64,000 nt of DNA from Micromonospora sp. NBC_00421 (GTDB lineage: Bacteria; Actinomycetota; Actinomycetes; Mycobacteriales; Micromonosporaceae), in the NCBI RefSeq assembly GCF_036017915.1, contig NZ_CP107929.1, forward strand, positions 806,001-870,000. Reading direction: 5' to 3'. Below are positions 15,914 to 25,968 of the stretch, piece after piece; positions within the stretch are counted from its first letter, which is position 1; the number at the start of each line of letters is the position of its first letter. The notes under the pieces are model-generated. The model did not search any database. It had not been told where the DNA came from and saw only the letters and a program-made list of their open reading frames with translations. The translations under genes were made by a program, and so were the position numbers.

Positions 15914-16899
15914 CCACACCGGTACGCCCGGCCGACGCCGGTGGGGAGCGGACCGAGGCGGTGCTGTCCCGGCTGCAACTGTTGGTCACCCGTAAGCTCG
16001 ACGGCCTGCTCCAGGGCGACTACGCGGGTCTGCTGCCGGGGCCGGGCAGCGAGGCGGGGGAGTCCCGCGAGTACCGCCCCGGCGACGACGTACGCCGGAT
16101 GGACTGGCCGGTCACCGCCCGCACCACCACCCCGCACGTGCGGCGTACGGTGGCCGACCGGGAGTTGGAGACGTGGCTGGCGGTGGACCTGTCGGCGAGC
16201 CTGGACTTCGGCACCGGCCGGTGGCTCAAACGGGACGTGGTGGTCGCCGCGACCGCCGCGCTGACCCACCTGACCGTGCGCGGCGGCAACCGGATCGGCG
16301 CGGTGATCGGCACCGGGGAGCAGGCGCCGCCAGCGCCCGCCCGCCGGTGGCGGCCCGCCCCGCCGCCGCCCACCGGGCCGGGGGTGATGACCCGGGTGCC
16401 GGCCCGCTCCGGCCGGCGCGAGGCCCAGGCGCTGCTGCGCGCGGTGGCGCACACCCCGTTGCGACCCGGGCGCGGCGATCTGGGGGCGCTGGTGGACCTG
16501 CTCAACCGGCCGCCGCGCCGGCGTGGCCTGGCCGTGGTGATCTCGGACTTCCTCGCACCGCCCGCGCAGTGGGGTCGGCCGCTGCGTAAGCTGCGGGTCC
16601 GGCACGACGTGCTGGCCATCGAGGTGGTCGACCCGCGCGAGCTGGAGTTGCCCGACGTGGGGGTGCTGCCGGTGGTGGACCCGGAGACCGGGGAACTGCA
16701 CGAGGTGCAGACCGCCGACCCGCGACTGCGGCGGCGCTACGCCGAGGCTGCTGCCGCCCAGCGCGGCGCGATCGCCGCCGAGTTGCGCGCCGCCGGCGCC
16801 GGGCACCTGATGTTGCGTACCGACCGAGACTGGCTGCTGGACATGGTGCGATTCGTGGCCGCCCAGCGGCACGCCCGCACCCGGGGGACGACGCGATGA
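15910..16899 (+). CDS. DUF58 protein, partner of the MoxR ATPase
   Basis: This 329-residue protein has the DUF58 signature GESREYRPGDDVRRMDWPVT (about residues 50-69) followed by a VWA-like fold (TWLAVDLSASLDFGT, then GLAVVISDFLAPPAQWG). A Pro-rich insert (about 140-155) is unusual. I chose the GTG at 15910 because it overlaps the moxR stop (GTGA); a TTG at 15892 is in frame. Members bind the MoxR ATPase. The gene overlaps the following VWA gene by 4 nt. Confidence 0.87.
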   Translation: MTTPVRPADAGGERTEAVLSRLQLLVTRKLDGLLQGDYAGLLPGPGSEAGESREYRPGDDVRRMDWPVTARTTTPHVRRTVADRELETWLAVDLSASLDFGTGRWLKRDVVVAATAALTHLTVRGGNRIGAVIGTGEQAPPAPARRWRPAPPPPTGPGVMTRVPARSGRREAQALLRAVAHTPLRPGRGDLGALVDLLNRPPRRRGLAVVISDFLAPPAQWGRPLRKLRVRHDVLAIEVVDPRELELPDVGVLPVVDPETGELHEVQTADPRLRRRYAEAAAAQRGAIAAELRAAGAGHLMLRTDRDWLLDMVRFVAAQRHARTRGTTR

Positions 16900-17846
16900 T
16901 CCGTTTCATGCAACCGTGGTGGCTGCTGGCGCTGCTGCCGGTGGTGGCCCTGGCCGCGGCGTACGTCTGGCGGCAGCGCCACCGCCGGGCGTACGCGATG
17001 CGGTTCACCAATGTGGACCTGCTGCGTACCCTCGCGCCGAAGGGGTTGGGCTGGCGGCGGCACGCGGCGGCGACCGCGCTGCTGCTGGCGATGGTGGCGC
17101 TGGCCACCGGGATGGCCCGGCCGGCGATCGACACCCAGGAGCCGTTGGAGCGGGCCACCGTGATGCTCGCCATCGACGTGTCGTTGTCGATGCAGGCCGA
17201 CGACGTGTCGCCGAACAGGTTGGAGGCCGCCCAGGAGGCGGCGAAGCAGTTCGTGGGTGAGCTGCCGGCCAGCTACAACCTGGGGCTGGTCTCCTTCGCC
17301 AAGGCGGCGAACGTGCTGGTGGCGCCCACCAAGGACCGGGCGGCGGTGACCGCCGCGATCGACGGGCTGACCCTGGCCGAGGCGACCGCCACCGGCGAGG
17401 CGGTGTTCACCTGCCTGGAGGCGATCCGCTCGGTGCCGGCGGACGGCGCGGCCGGGATCCCCCCGGCCCGGATCGTGCTGCTGTCCGACGGTTTCCGCAC
17501 CTCGGGCCGGTCGGTGGAGGAGGCCGCCGCGGCGGCGCAGGCGGCGAACGTGCCGGTCTCCACCATCGCGTTCGGCACCGACTCCGGTCAGGTGGACATC
17601 GGGGGCCAGTTGCAGCGGGTGCCGGTGGACCGGCTGGCGCTGGCCCAGCTCGCCGAGACCACCGAGGGCTTCTTCTACGAGGCGGCCTCGGTCGCCGAGC
17701 TCAAGCAGGTCTACCAGGACATGGGCTCGTCGATCGGGTTCCGCACCGAGCCGCGCGAGATCACCCAGTGGTACGCGGGGGTGGCGCTGCTGCTGGCACT
17801 CTGCGCGGGCGGGCTGAGCCTGCTGTGGACGTCCCGGATGCTGTGA
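16896..17846 (+). CDS. membrane-anchored VWA-domain (BatA/BatB-like) protein
   Basis: A 316-residue protein with an N-terminal membrane helix (WWLLALLPVVALAAAYVW, about 8-25), a second near 55-75, a von Willebrand A domain, and a C-terminal helix (YAGVALLLALCAGGLSLLW). The MIDAS motif is intact: AIDVSLSMQADD (DxSxS), then TLAEATATGEAV (Thr), then VLLSDGFRTSG (Asp). The layout matches BatA/B proteins in MoxR operons. ATG at 16896 overlaps the DUF58 stop. It ends just before a tandem repeat array. Confidence 0.9.
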   Translation: MIRFMQPWWLLALLPVVALAAAYVWRQRHRRAYAMRFTNVDLLRTLAPKGLGWRRHAAATALLLAMVALATGMARPAIDTQEPLERATVMLAIDVSLSMQADDVSPNRLEAAQEAAKQFVGELPASYNLGLVSFAKAANVLVAPTKDRAAVTAAIDGLTLAEATATGEAVFTCLEAIRSVPADGAAGIPPARIVLLSDGFRTSGRSVEEAAAAAQAANVPVSTIAFGTDSGQVDIGGQLQRVPVDRLALAQLAETTEGFFYEAASVAELKQVYQDMGSSIGFRTEPREITQWYAGVALLLALCAGGLSLLWTSRML

Positions 17847-17853
17847 CGCGGGC

Positions 17854-17977
17854 GGGCTGACCGGTGGCGCCCCGGGCCGGGTGCTCGGGCTGACCGGTGG
17901 CGCCCGGGCCGGGTGCTCGGGCTGACCGGTGGCGCCCGGGCCGGGTGCTCGGGCCGGTCGGTGGCGCCCGGGCCGGG
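17854..17977. repeat. 32-bp tandem repeat array, three near-identical copies plus one diverged
   Basis: A unit beginning GGGCTGACCGGTGGCGCCC and ending GGTGCTC is repeated at 17854-17886 (33 nt, one extra C), 17887-17918 and 17919-17950. A diverged partial copy lies at 17951-17977. It sits just after the VWA stop, between it and the convergent 28-residue peptide gene. No open frame of note uses it. It is probably a minisatellite or a terminator-like array. Confidence 0.85.
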
Positions 17978-17991
17978 CGGGCCGGTGGTGG

Positions 17992-18078
17992 TCAGTGACC
18001 GCCGCCGGCCAGCACGAACACGACGGCCACCCAGACGGCGGCCAGGGTGAAGCTCAGGGGGGCGACGTAACGGCTCAT
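17992..18078 (-). CDS. 28-residue single-span membrane peptide
   Basis: The frame ATG (18076-18078) to TGA (17992-17994) encodes MSRYVAPLSF, then a continuous hydrophobic helix TLAAVWVAVVFVLAG, then GGH. It has GGAG at a 7-nt spacing before the ATG. A short polar N-terminus followed by one 17-20 residue helix is the classic form of a small bacterial membrane protein. It is convergent with the MoxR/DUF58/VWA operon, so it could be an unrecognised small envelope factor. Its small size makes chance possible, but ATG, ribosome site and perfect transmembrane composition coincide. Function unknown. Confidence 0.6.
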   Translation of the reverse strand: MSRYVAPLSFTLAAVWVAVVFVLAGGGH

Positions 18079-19348
<1,270 letters not shown>

Positions 19349-19371
19349 GAACGTACGGAGGAAGCCAACAC

Positions 19372-20139
19372 ATGTCAGGACTGCTCGCCGGAAAGCGGCT
19401 GCTGGTCACCGGCGTCATCACCGACGCCTCGATCGCCTTCTCGGTGGCGAAGCTCGCCCAGGAGAACGGCGCCCAGGTCGTGCTCACCGGCTACGGCCGG
19501 CTCTCGCTGGTCGAGCGGATCGCCCGCCGGCTGCCCCAGCCGGCGCCGATCATCGAGCTGGACGTGACCAGCCCCGAGCAGCTCGCCGGCCTGGCCGACC
19601 AGGTACGCGAGCACGTCGACGGCCTCGACGGGGTGGTCCACTCGATCGGCTTCGCCCCGCAGAGCTGCCTCGGCGGCGGCTTCCTCGACGCCCCCTGGGA
19701 GGACGTGGCGACCGCGCTGCAGGTCTCCACGTACTCCTACAAGTCGCTGGCCATGGCGGCCCTGCCGCTGATGTCGCCGGGCGGGGCGGTGGTCGGGCTC
19801 ACCTTCGACGCCACCAAGGCCTGGCCGGTCTACGACTGGATGGGCGTGGCCAAGGCCGGTCTGGAGTCCGTGTCCCGCTACCTCGCGGTGCACCTGGGCA
19901 AGCAGGGCATCCGCAGCAACCTGGTCGCGGCCGGGCCGCTGCGCACCATGGCGGCGAAGTCGATCCCCGGCTTCGAGCAGTTCGAGCAGGCGTGGACCGA
20001 GCGTTCCCCGCTCGGCTGGAGCCTCACCGACCAGGAGCCGGCCGCCCGCGCCTGCCTCGCGCTGATGTCGGACTGGTTCCCGGCGACCACCGGCGAGATC
20101 GTCCACGTCGACGGCGGGTACCACGTCCTCGGCGCCTGA
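19372..20139 (+). CDS. inhA: enoyl-[ACP] reductase, InhA/FabI type
   Basis: A 255-residue NADH-dependent enoyl-ACP reductase, the last step of each elongation cycle and the target of isoniazid/triclosan-type inhibitors in mycobacteria. The start [20 protein letters not shown] closely matches InhA, as do VVHSIGFAP (the Ser that contacts NADH) and [14 protein letters not shown] (catalytic Tyr and Lys). ATG at 19372 has GGAGG upstream. It is in one unit with fabG. A GC-rich hairpin follows, so the downstream hemH may have its own promoter. Micromonospora lacks mycolic acids, so the substrate is ordinary FAS II acyl-ACP (inference). Confidence 0.93.
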   Translation: MSGLLAGKRLLVTGVITDASIAFSVAKLAQENGAQVVLTGYGRLSLVERIARRLPQPAPIIELDVTSPEQLAGLADQVREHVDGLDGVVHSIGFAPQSCLGGGFLDAPWEDVATALQVSTYSYKSLAMAALPLMSPGGAVVGLTFDATKAWPVYDWMGVAKAGLESVSRYLAVHLGKQGIRSNLVAAGPLRTMAAKSIPGFEQFEQAWTERSPLGWSLTDQEPAARACLALMSDWFPATTGEIVHVDGGYHVLGA

Positions 20140-20147
20140 CCGCCACA

Positions 20148-20177
20148 CGGAGGGGCCCCGCTCCCGGGGCCCTTCCG
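20148..20177 (+). terminator. hairpin after inhA/fabI
   Basis: CGGAGGGGCCCCG (20148-20160) pairs with CGGGGCCCTTCCG (20165-20177) over a 4-nt loop, with one G-T pair. No T-run follows. It separates the fab genes from hemH. Confidence 0.65.
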
Positions 20178-20239
20178 TCATGTCCGCCGACCAGGGGGCG
20201 TCGTCGGACCGTCGCCGGGCGCGGGGGAGAATGCACCCC

Positions 20240-21271
20240 ATGTCGTACGACGCATTGGTGCTGGTCTCCTTCGGTGGCCCGGAGCGGCCCGAGGACGTGC
20301 TGCCCTTCCTCCAGAACGTGACCCGGGGGCGGGGGGTGCCGCCCGAACGGCTGGCCGAGGTCGCCGAGCACTACCTGCACTTCGGCGGGGTCTCCCCGAT
20401 CAACGAGCAGTGCCGTGAGCTGCTCGCCGCGATCCGGGCGGACTTCGCCGCCCACGACGTCGACCTGCCGGTCTACTGGGGCAACCGGAACTGGGATCCG
20501 ATGCTCGCCGACACAGTGGAACACATGCGCGGCGACGGGATCACCCGGGCGCTCGCCTTCGTCACCAGCGCCTACGGCGGTTACTCGTCCTGCCGGCAGT
20601 ACCAGGAGGACATCGCCGCCGCGCGCGCCGCCGTCGGCCCGGACGCCCCGGTGATCGAGAAGCTGCGGCAGTTCTGGGATCATCCCGGCTTCGTCGAGCC
20701 GCACGCCGACGCGGTGCGCGCGGCGCTGGGCAAGCTCGACCCGGCGCGGCGGGACACCACCCGGCTGGTCTTCACCGCGCACTCCATTCCCAGCTCGGCG
20801 GCGGCCACCGCAGGCCCGCAGGGCGGCCGGTACACCGCGCAGTTGGCCGAGACCGCCCGCCTGGTGCACGCCGCCGCCGCGCCCGACCTGCCGTACGACC
20901 TGGTCTGGCAGAGCCGCTCCGGCCCGCCCCAGGTCCCGTGGCTGGAGCCGGACGTCAACGACCACCTGACCGCCCTCGCCGGGCAGGGCGTGACCGGGGT
21001 GGTGGTCAGCCCGATCGGGTTCGTCTCCGATCACCTGGAGGTGGTCTGGGATCTCGACACCGAGGCGTCGGAGACGGCCACGCAGCTCGGCCTGGACTTC
21101 GTCCGCGCCGGCACCCCCGGCACCGATCCGAGGTTCGTGACCATGGTCCGCGAACTGGTGGCCGAACGCACCACGCCCGACGGGGAACGGCTTCGCCGTC
21201 GCCTCGGTGAGCTGCCCATGTGGGACACCTGTCCGACCCCGTGCTGCGTGTCGGCCGCCCGCCGCCCCTGA
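20240..21271 (+). CDS. hemH: ferrochelatase (coproporphyrin-type, CpfC/HemH)
   Basis: A 343-residue protein that inserts iron into a porphyrin. In actinobacteria this is usually coproporphyrin III, giving coproheme. Family motifs are [20 protein letters not shown] (about 6-25), [15 protein letters not shown] and [10 protein letters not shown] (the His that deprotonates the porphyrin). The Cys in YSSCRQY and the C-terminal CPTPCC agree with the [2Fe-2S] cluster ligands of mycobacterial ferrochelatase. I chose the ATG at 20240, giving [11 protein letters not shown], because GGGGGAGA lies about 10 nt away; ATG at 20231 is possible. It follows inhA, as in mycobacteria. Confidence 0.92.
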   Translation: MSYDALVLVSFGGPERPEDVLPFLQNVTRGRGVPPERLAEVAEHYLHFGGVSPINEQCRELLAAIRADFAAHDVDLPVYWGNRNWDPMLADTVEHMRGDGITRALAFVTSAYGGYSSCRQYQEDIAAARAAVGPDAPVIEKLRQFWDHPGFVEPHADAVRAALGKLDPARRDTTRLVFTAHSIPSSAAATAGPQGGRYTAQLAETARLVHAAAAPDLPYDLVWQSRSGPPQVPWLEPDVNDHLTALAGQGVTGVVVSPIGFVSDHLEVVWDLDTEASETATQLGLDFVRAGTPGTDPRFVTMVRELVAERTTPDGERLRRRLGELPMWDTCPTPCCVSAARRP

Positions 21272-21310
21272 TGACGACCCGCCCGCTCCGACACCCCCTT
21301 GGGACGACAG

Positions 21311-22090
21311 ATGCTTGACCGCAGACCGGTACAGAGCTGGCTCACCGACATGGACGGCGTGCTGGTGCACGAGGGGCAGCCGGTTCCCGGCGCGCCGGAG
21401 TTCATCAACCGGCTCCGGTCGTCCGGCAAACCCTTCCTGGTGCTGACCAACAACTCGATCTACACCCCGCGTGACCTCCAGGCCCGGCTCACCCGGATGG
21501 GTTTCGAGGTGCCCGAGGAGGCGATCTGGACGGCGGCGCTGGCCACCGCCCAGTTCCTCGCCGACCAGCGGCCGGGTGGCACCGCGTACGTGATCGGGGA
21601 GGCGGGGCTGACCACCGCGCTGCACGCTGTCGGCTACGTGCTGACCGACTTCGCCCCGGACTACGTGGTGCTGGGGGAGACCCGCACCTACAGCTTCGAG
21701 GCGATCACCAAGGCGGTCCGGCTGATCAACGACGGGGCGCGGTTCATCTGCACCAACCCGGACGTCACCGGCCCGTCGGTGGAGGGCGCGCTGCCCGCCG
21801 CCGGCTCGGTCGCCGCGATGATCTCCAAGGCGACCGGGGTGGAGCCGTACTTCGTCGGCAAGCCGAACCCGATGATGATGCGCTCGGCGCTGAACACCAT
21901 CAACGCGCACTCGGAGAGCACCGCGATGATCGGCGACCGGATGGACACCGACATCCTGTGTGGACTGGAGGCCGGGTTGGAGACGATCCTGGTGCTCACC
22001 GGGATCAGCACCCGGGCCGAGACGGAGCGTTACCCGTACCGGCCGTCCCGGATCGTCGACTCGGTGCTCGACCTGATCGACGAGATCTGA
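21311..22090 (+). CDS. HAD-IIA family phosphatase, NagD-like
   Basis: A 259-residue HAD-superfamily hydrolase. Motif I is LTDMDGVLV (nucleophile Asp, about residue 14), motif II is [11 protein letters not shown], motif III is in [12 protein letters not shown], and motif IV is IGDRMDTDI. The large C2 cap (about 85-190) places it with NagD/AraL enzymes that hydrolyse sugar or nucleotide monophosphates. The in vivo substrate is uncertain. ATG at 21311 lies 39 nt after hemH, probably in the same transcript. Confidence 0.88.
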   Translation: MLDRRPVQSWLTDMDGVLVHEGQPVPGAPEFINRLRSSGKPFLVLTNNSIYTPRDLQARLTRMGFEVPEEAIWTAALATAQFLADQRPGGTAYVIGEAGLTTALHAVGYVLTDFAPDYVVLGETRTYSFEAITKAVRLINDGARFICTNPDVTGPSVEGALPAAGSVAAMISKATGVEPYFVGKPNPMMMRSALNTINAHSESTAMIGDRMDTDILCGLEAGLETILVLTGISTRAETERYPYRPSRIVDSVLDLIDEI

Positions 22091-22219
22091 GCCACGGCGG
22101 TCCGGCGGCACGAACCGGTGCCGGAACCGACCCGGTCAGCGCGCGGCGGTGGGACGGGCGGCACGGGTGCGGTCACGGGCGTGCGGGGTCAGGAGCCGTG
22201 CGGGGTCAGCGGCGTGCGG

Positions 22220-23014
22220 TCAGGGGCGGAGCGGGGCGTTGCAGGCGGCGACCAGCGCCTGTCGGCAGGCGGTGGTGAGCGGGCGCAGGGCGGCGTCGCG
22301 CTGCTGGGCCTCGTGGTTGTTGACCGCCCCGCCGGGCGCGCTCTCCCCGGCCAGCGCGAGCACCCGGTCGACCACGGCGGCGCGGGCGAAGAGCCGCCGG
22401 GAACGCGGGTCGAACCCGGGTGGCAGGTCGGTGGCGCCGTCCGGGCGACGCAGCGCGGCGAGCGCCCCGGCCAGCTCGGGCCGCCACTGGGCCACGTCGA
22501 GCCGGGTCAGCGCGGCGGTCGACTCGGCAAGCGCGGTGGCCAGTTCGGCTTCCGCCTCGGCCGCTCCCGGTGCGGTGAGCGACGCTCTCGGCGCGTCGGC
22601 CGGCAGCGGGTAGACCCGCCACAGCACCGTCTCCCAGGTCATCCCCGAACCCGAGGTGTGGCTGCGCACCTCGGGGATCAGCCCGAGCCCGCCGGCCACC
22701 ACGGCCTCCCCGGCCAGCAACGCGGCACCGGCGAAGTCGCCCGGACCGGGCAGCCCGCGTGGGTCGCCGGGGGCCGGCAGCACCAGCCGGATCTCGTCGG
22801 GGGAGAGCTTGGCCAGCGCCGGCAGGGCCTCCCGCAACGGCACGTCCCGCCAGGTGCCCGGGGCGTCGGCGACCAGGTGCTCCTCGTCGCCGGCGACCGA
22901 CTCGGTCACCTCGTCGAAGGGCACCAGGCCGGCCCGCCAGGCGCGTACCCAGGCCACGAAACGGCTCGACCGGCGCGCGGCCAGGGTGGCCGCGCCCGTT
23001 GCGGGGGAGGACAT
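22220..23014 (-). CDS. conserved actinobacterial protein of unknown function
   Basis: A 264-residue, Ala/Arg-rich soluble protein. Recognisable stretches are SSRFVAWVRAWRAGLVPFDE (about 16-35), GTWRDVPLREALPAL, DEIRLVLPAPGDPRGLPGPG and SGSGMTWETVLWRVYPLPAD. It has no membrane segment and no catalytic signature I know. ATG at 23014 has a weak ribosome site. It is divergent from a DUF3097 gene, a common actinobacterial neighbourhood of unknown proteins. Confidence 0.75.
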   Translation of the reverse strand: MSSPATGAATLAARRSSRFVAWVRAWRAGLVPFDEVTESVAGDEEHLVADAPGTWRDVPLREALPALAKLSPDEIRLVLPAPGDPRGLPGPGDFAGAALLAGEAVVAGGLGLIPEVRSHTSGSGMTWETVLWRVYPLPADAPRASLTAPGAAEAEAELATALAESTAALTRLDVAQWRPELAGALAALRRPDGATDLPPGFDPRSRRLFARAAVVDRVLALAGESAPGGAVNNHEAQQRDAALRPLTTACRQALVAACNAPLRP

Positions 23015-23132
23015 GCCGAAAGGGTACGTGCTCCCCGCCGCCCCTGTCTCGACTGCCGTGTCGTAGGTCGCCCGGCCGGCCCACCGCGCGGGTGGGCGCG
23101 TCGGGAGGTGCCGGGGCGCGGCGGGGGTTAGC

Positions 23133-23969
23133 GTGATCGACATGGCGGGGCGATACGGCGAGGACGTGCTGGCGGGCGACTGGCGGCGGCGGAAGGTCAC
23201 CCCCGAGGTCGACGCCGAGGTGGATCTCGTGGTGGAGGACGCCGACTCGGGGTTCTGCGGCGCGGTGGTCGGGTTCGAGTCGGGCGCGGTGGTGCTGGAG
23301 GACCGGCACGGCCGTCGACGCGTCTTCCCCCTGCTGCCTGCCGCATTCCTGCTCGACGGGAAACCGGTGACCCTGCGAAGGCCGGTCCGTGCCCCGGTTC
23401 CCGCCGCCCGTCGCCGTACCGCCTCCGGGTCGATCGCCGTGGCCGACGTCCGGGCACAGGTGGCCAAGGCCAGCCGGATCTGGGTCGAGGGGGTGCACGA
23501 CGCCGCCCTGGTGGAGCGGATCTGGGGGGACGACCTGCGGGTCGAGGGCGTGGTGGTGGAGCCGCTGGACGGCATCGACGCCCTCGACGCCGAGGTGGGT
23601 GCCTTCGCGCCCGGCCCGGCCCGCCGGCTCGGGGTGCTCGTCGACCATCTGGTGCCCGGCTCGAAGGAGAGCCGGATCGTGGCCCGGGTGGACTCCCCGT
23701 ACGTGCTGGTCACCGGCCATCCGTACGTCGACGTGTGGCAGGCGGTCAAACCGGCCGCGCTGGGCATCCGGGCCTGGCCGGTGGTGCCACCGGGCCGGCC
23801 CTGGAAGGAGGGCGTCTGTGCGGCCCTCGGGGTGGCCGAGCCGGCCGACATGTGGCGGCGCATCCTGTCCCGGGTGGACAGCTTCGCCGACGTGGAGACC
23901 CCGCTGATCAACGCGATGGAACGCCTGATCGACTTCGTCACCGAACCGGACCGCACCGCCGCCGGCTGA
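23133..23969 (+). CDS. DUF3097 family protein
   Basis: A 278-residue conserved actinobacterial protein. The DUF3097 core is visible as YGEDVLAGDWRRRKVTPEVD, then SRIWVEGVHDAALVERIWGD (about 115-134), and GVLVDHLVPGSKESRIV with a toprim-like VEG and VDHL pattern. That might indicate a nucleotide- or metal-binding site. GTG at 23133 is favoured by GGGGG at 5 nt; ATG at 23142 (MAGRYGED) is possible. Function unknown. Confidence 0.85.
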   Translation: MIDMAGRYGEDVLAGDWRRRKVTPEVDAEVDLVVEDADSGFCGAVVGFESGAVVLEDRHGRRRVFPLLPAAFLLDGKPVTLRRPVRAPVPAARRRTASGSIAVADVRAQVAKASRIWVEGVHDAALVERIWGDDLRVEGVVVEPLDGIDALDAEVGAFAPGPARRLGVLVDHLVPGSKESRIVARVDSPYVLVTGHPYVDVWQAVKPAALGIRAWPVVPPGRPWKEGVCAALGVAEPADMWRRILSRVDSFADVETPLINAMERLIDFVTEPDRTAAG

Positions 23970-24082
23970 CCTGCGTCCGGCCCGCCACCTCGCCGGCCGG
24001 ACGCCCGCGACCGACCCGGGCACGGCGGGCCCGGCCACCCGTGGGCGCCGGCCGGCCCCGCGTGCCCGTCCGGGTGATCCGG

Positions 24083-25399
24083 TCAGGGTTCCTGGTCGGG
24101 GGTGCGGGTGAAGACGAAGGTGCCGATGTCCAGGCCCACCGCCCGCCCGTCCGGGTCGCGGAGCACGGCGAGGACTTCGCCGTCCTGGTCCCCGGAGCGA
24201 CCACGCCAACGGTCCGGTCCCTCCCGGGTGAACCGGAGCGTCGGGTTGCCGACCCGACCGGCCCACAGCTCGCCGGCCGGGTCGGCCCGGACCTCGTACT
24301 CGATGCCCATCCACCACCAGCGGCCGGTCAGCTCGGCCAGTTCGGCCGCGGGTGGGGCTGCGGCCGGTCGCCAGGGCGTGACCGGCGTCGGCTCGGCGTC
24401 CAGGACCAGGGTGAGCAGTTGCCGGGACAGCCCGCCGATGTGGCCGGTGCGGAACCCGTACGAGTTGGCGTAGCCGACCACGGCGGTCCGGCTGGGCCGG
24501 TGCACGGTCAGCGCGGCGACGTAGCCGGGCATCGAGCCGCCGTGGCCCACGTAGACCCGGTCACCGTCGCGGTACAGCTCCAGCCCCAGGCCGTGCCCGC
24601 CGCGCCAGGAGTCCAGGTCGTTGAGCATCACCGGGGTGCACATCTCGGTGAGGGTGTCGGCGGCCAGCACCTCGTCGGTGGGGTCCGCGAGGAACGCCGC
24701 CCACCGGGCGAGGTCGGTCACCGTCGACCAGAGCTGCCCGGCGGGGGCCATCGCCCCGGTGTCGGTGCGCGGCTCCTCCCGCAGGGTGTCGTGCCAGGGG
24801 TGCACCACGTAGCCCGGCGCGTAGGGCTCGGTGGGGTGGTAGGTGGTACGCCGCATACCCAGCGGGTCGAGGATCCGGGCGGTGAGCAGGTCGGCCCAGG
24901 GCGTCCCGGTGACCCGCTCCAACACCCCGCCGAGCAGCCCGTACGCCAGGTTGGAGTAGTGGTAGCCGCGCCAGGCGGGGTAGCCGACCTTGTCCGTGGT
25001 CACACCGGCGACCAGGGTGGCCAGGTCGGTGCCCCCGGTCCGCTCCCACCACGGGCCGTCGGGCTCGCGTAGCAGGCCGCTGGCGTGGCCCAGGAGTTGG
25101 CGCAGGGTGAGCCCGCCGACGGCGGTGCCCGGCAGGTGCCGCTCCAGCGGGTCGTCGAGGGTGACCCGGCCGGCGTCGCGTTCCCGCAGCAGCAGCGTCG
25201 CGGTCATCGTCTTGGTGATCGAGCCCACCCGGTACTGGAGGTCGGCGTCGGGGCGCGGGTGGTCGCCGGCCGCGGCCAGGTGGACAAGCGTCCCGTCCCG
25301 CACGATGCCCAGCACCAACGACGGCGTACGCCCCGCGGCCTGGGCCTGGGCCACGACGGTGTCGATCCGGCGGACGGTCTCGGAGAGCAGGGTCACCAT
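24083..25399 (-). CDS. serine hydrolase, class C beta-lactamase/esterase family
   Basis: A 438-residue penicillin-binding-like serine hydrolase. The nucleophile motif SITK is in YRVGSITKTM, the second motif YSN is in YHYSNLAYGLL, and the third motif is HGG in YVGHGGSMPGYV. The last 90 residues resemble a C-terminal lipocalin-like DUF3471-type domain. There is no clear signal peptide, so it is probably a cytosolic esterase or D-amino-acid peptidase. ATG at 25399 is preceded by GGAGGA at 6 nt; an upstream GTG would lie inside that site. Converges on the DUF3097 gene. Confidence 0.88.
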   Translation of the reverse strand: MVTLLSETVRRIDTVVAQAQAAGRTPSLVLGIVRDGTLVHLAAAGDHPRPDADLQYRVGSITKTMTATLLLRERDAGRVTLDDPLERHLPGTAVGGLTLRQLLGHASGLLREPDGPWWERTGGTDLATLVAGVTTDKVGYPAWRGYHYSNLAYGLLGGVLERVTGTPWADLLTARILDPLGMRRTTYHPTEPYAPGYVVHPWHDTLREEPRTDTGAMAPAGQLWSTVTDLARWAAFLADPTDEVLAADTLTEMCTPVMLNDLDSWRGGHGLGLELYRDGDRVYVGHGGSMPGYVAALTVHRPSRTAVVGYANSYGFRTGHIGGLSRQLLTLVLDAEPTPVTPWRPAAAPPAAELAELTGRWWWMGIEYEVRADPAGELWAGRVGNPTLRFTREGPDRWRGRSGDQDGEVLAVLRDPDGRAVGLDIGTFVFTRTPDQEP

Positions 25400-25490
25400 C
25401 GGCTCCTCCACGGCGGTCGGTACGGGCCTGGATCGAGCTTACTGATCACGAGAAGTGGGTGGATTCGCGTGGACGTGTCACGATCGGGGG

Positions 25491-25964
25491 GTGGACGCCG
25501 TGGTGTGGATCGTGCTGGGTGTGCTGTTGGCCGTCGCCGAGATCTTCACGACGACGCTGTTCCTGATCATGTTCGCGGTCGGTGCGTTCGCCGCCGCCGG
25601 AGCCGCCGCGCTGGGTGCTCCCGTCGCGGTGCAGGCGGTGGTCTTCGCCGTGGTGTCGGCGTTGACGGTGGCGCTCGCCCGGCCGACCATCCGCCGGCAC
25701 ATGCGGCCGTCGGTGGACACCGGTGAGCAGCCGTTCGGGGTGGAGGCGCTGGAGGGCGCCACCGCGTTGGTGATCGAGCAGGTCGACGCCGAGCGGGGCA
25801 TGGTGAAGATCGACGGCGAGTTGTGGACGGCGCGTCCGTACGACGCGACGCAGACTTTCGAGCCCGGTGTGCGGGTGCAGGTGATAAAGGTCCGGGGCGC
25901 CACCGCCCTGGTGTGGCAGGACGACATTTCCTCCCCCGGCGAGCTGCCGGAAGCGAAAAGGTGA
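25491..25964 (+). CDS. NfeD-like membrane protein
   Basis: A 157-residue protein with an N-terminal hydrophobic block (VVWIVLGVLLAVAEIFTTTL, then LIMFAVGAFAAAGAAALGAP, then VVFAVVSALTVALA; three helices) and a C-terminal NfeD OB-fold domain (about 75-150; GATALVIEQVDAERGMVKID, GVRVQVIKVRG). NfeD proteins pair with SPFH/stomatin proteins in membrane microdomains. The SPFH gene starts 4 nt after this stop, the classic arrangement. GTG at 25491 lies against GGGGG; GTG at 25500 is possible. Confidence 0.9.
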   Translation: MDAVVWIVLGVLLAVAEIFTTTLFLIMFAVGAFAAAGAAALGAPVAVQAVVFAVVSALTVALARPTIRRHMRPSVDTGEQPFGVEALEGATALVIEQVDAERGMVKIDGELWTARPYDATQTFEPGVRVQVIKVRGATALVWQDDISSPGELPEAKR

Positions 25965-25968
25965 CGGT

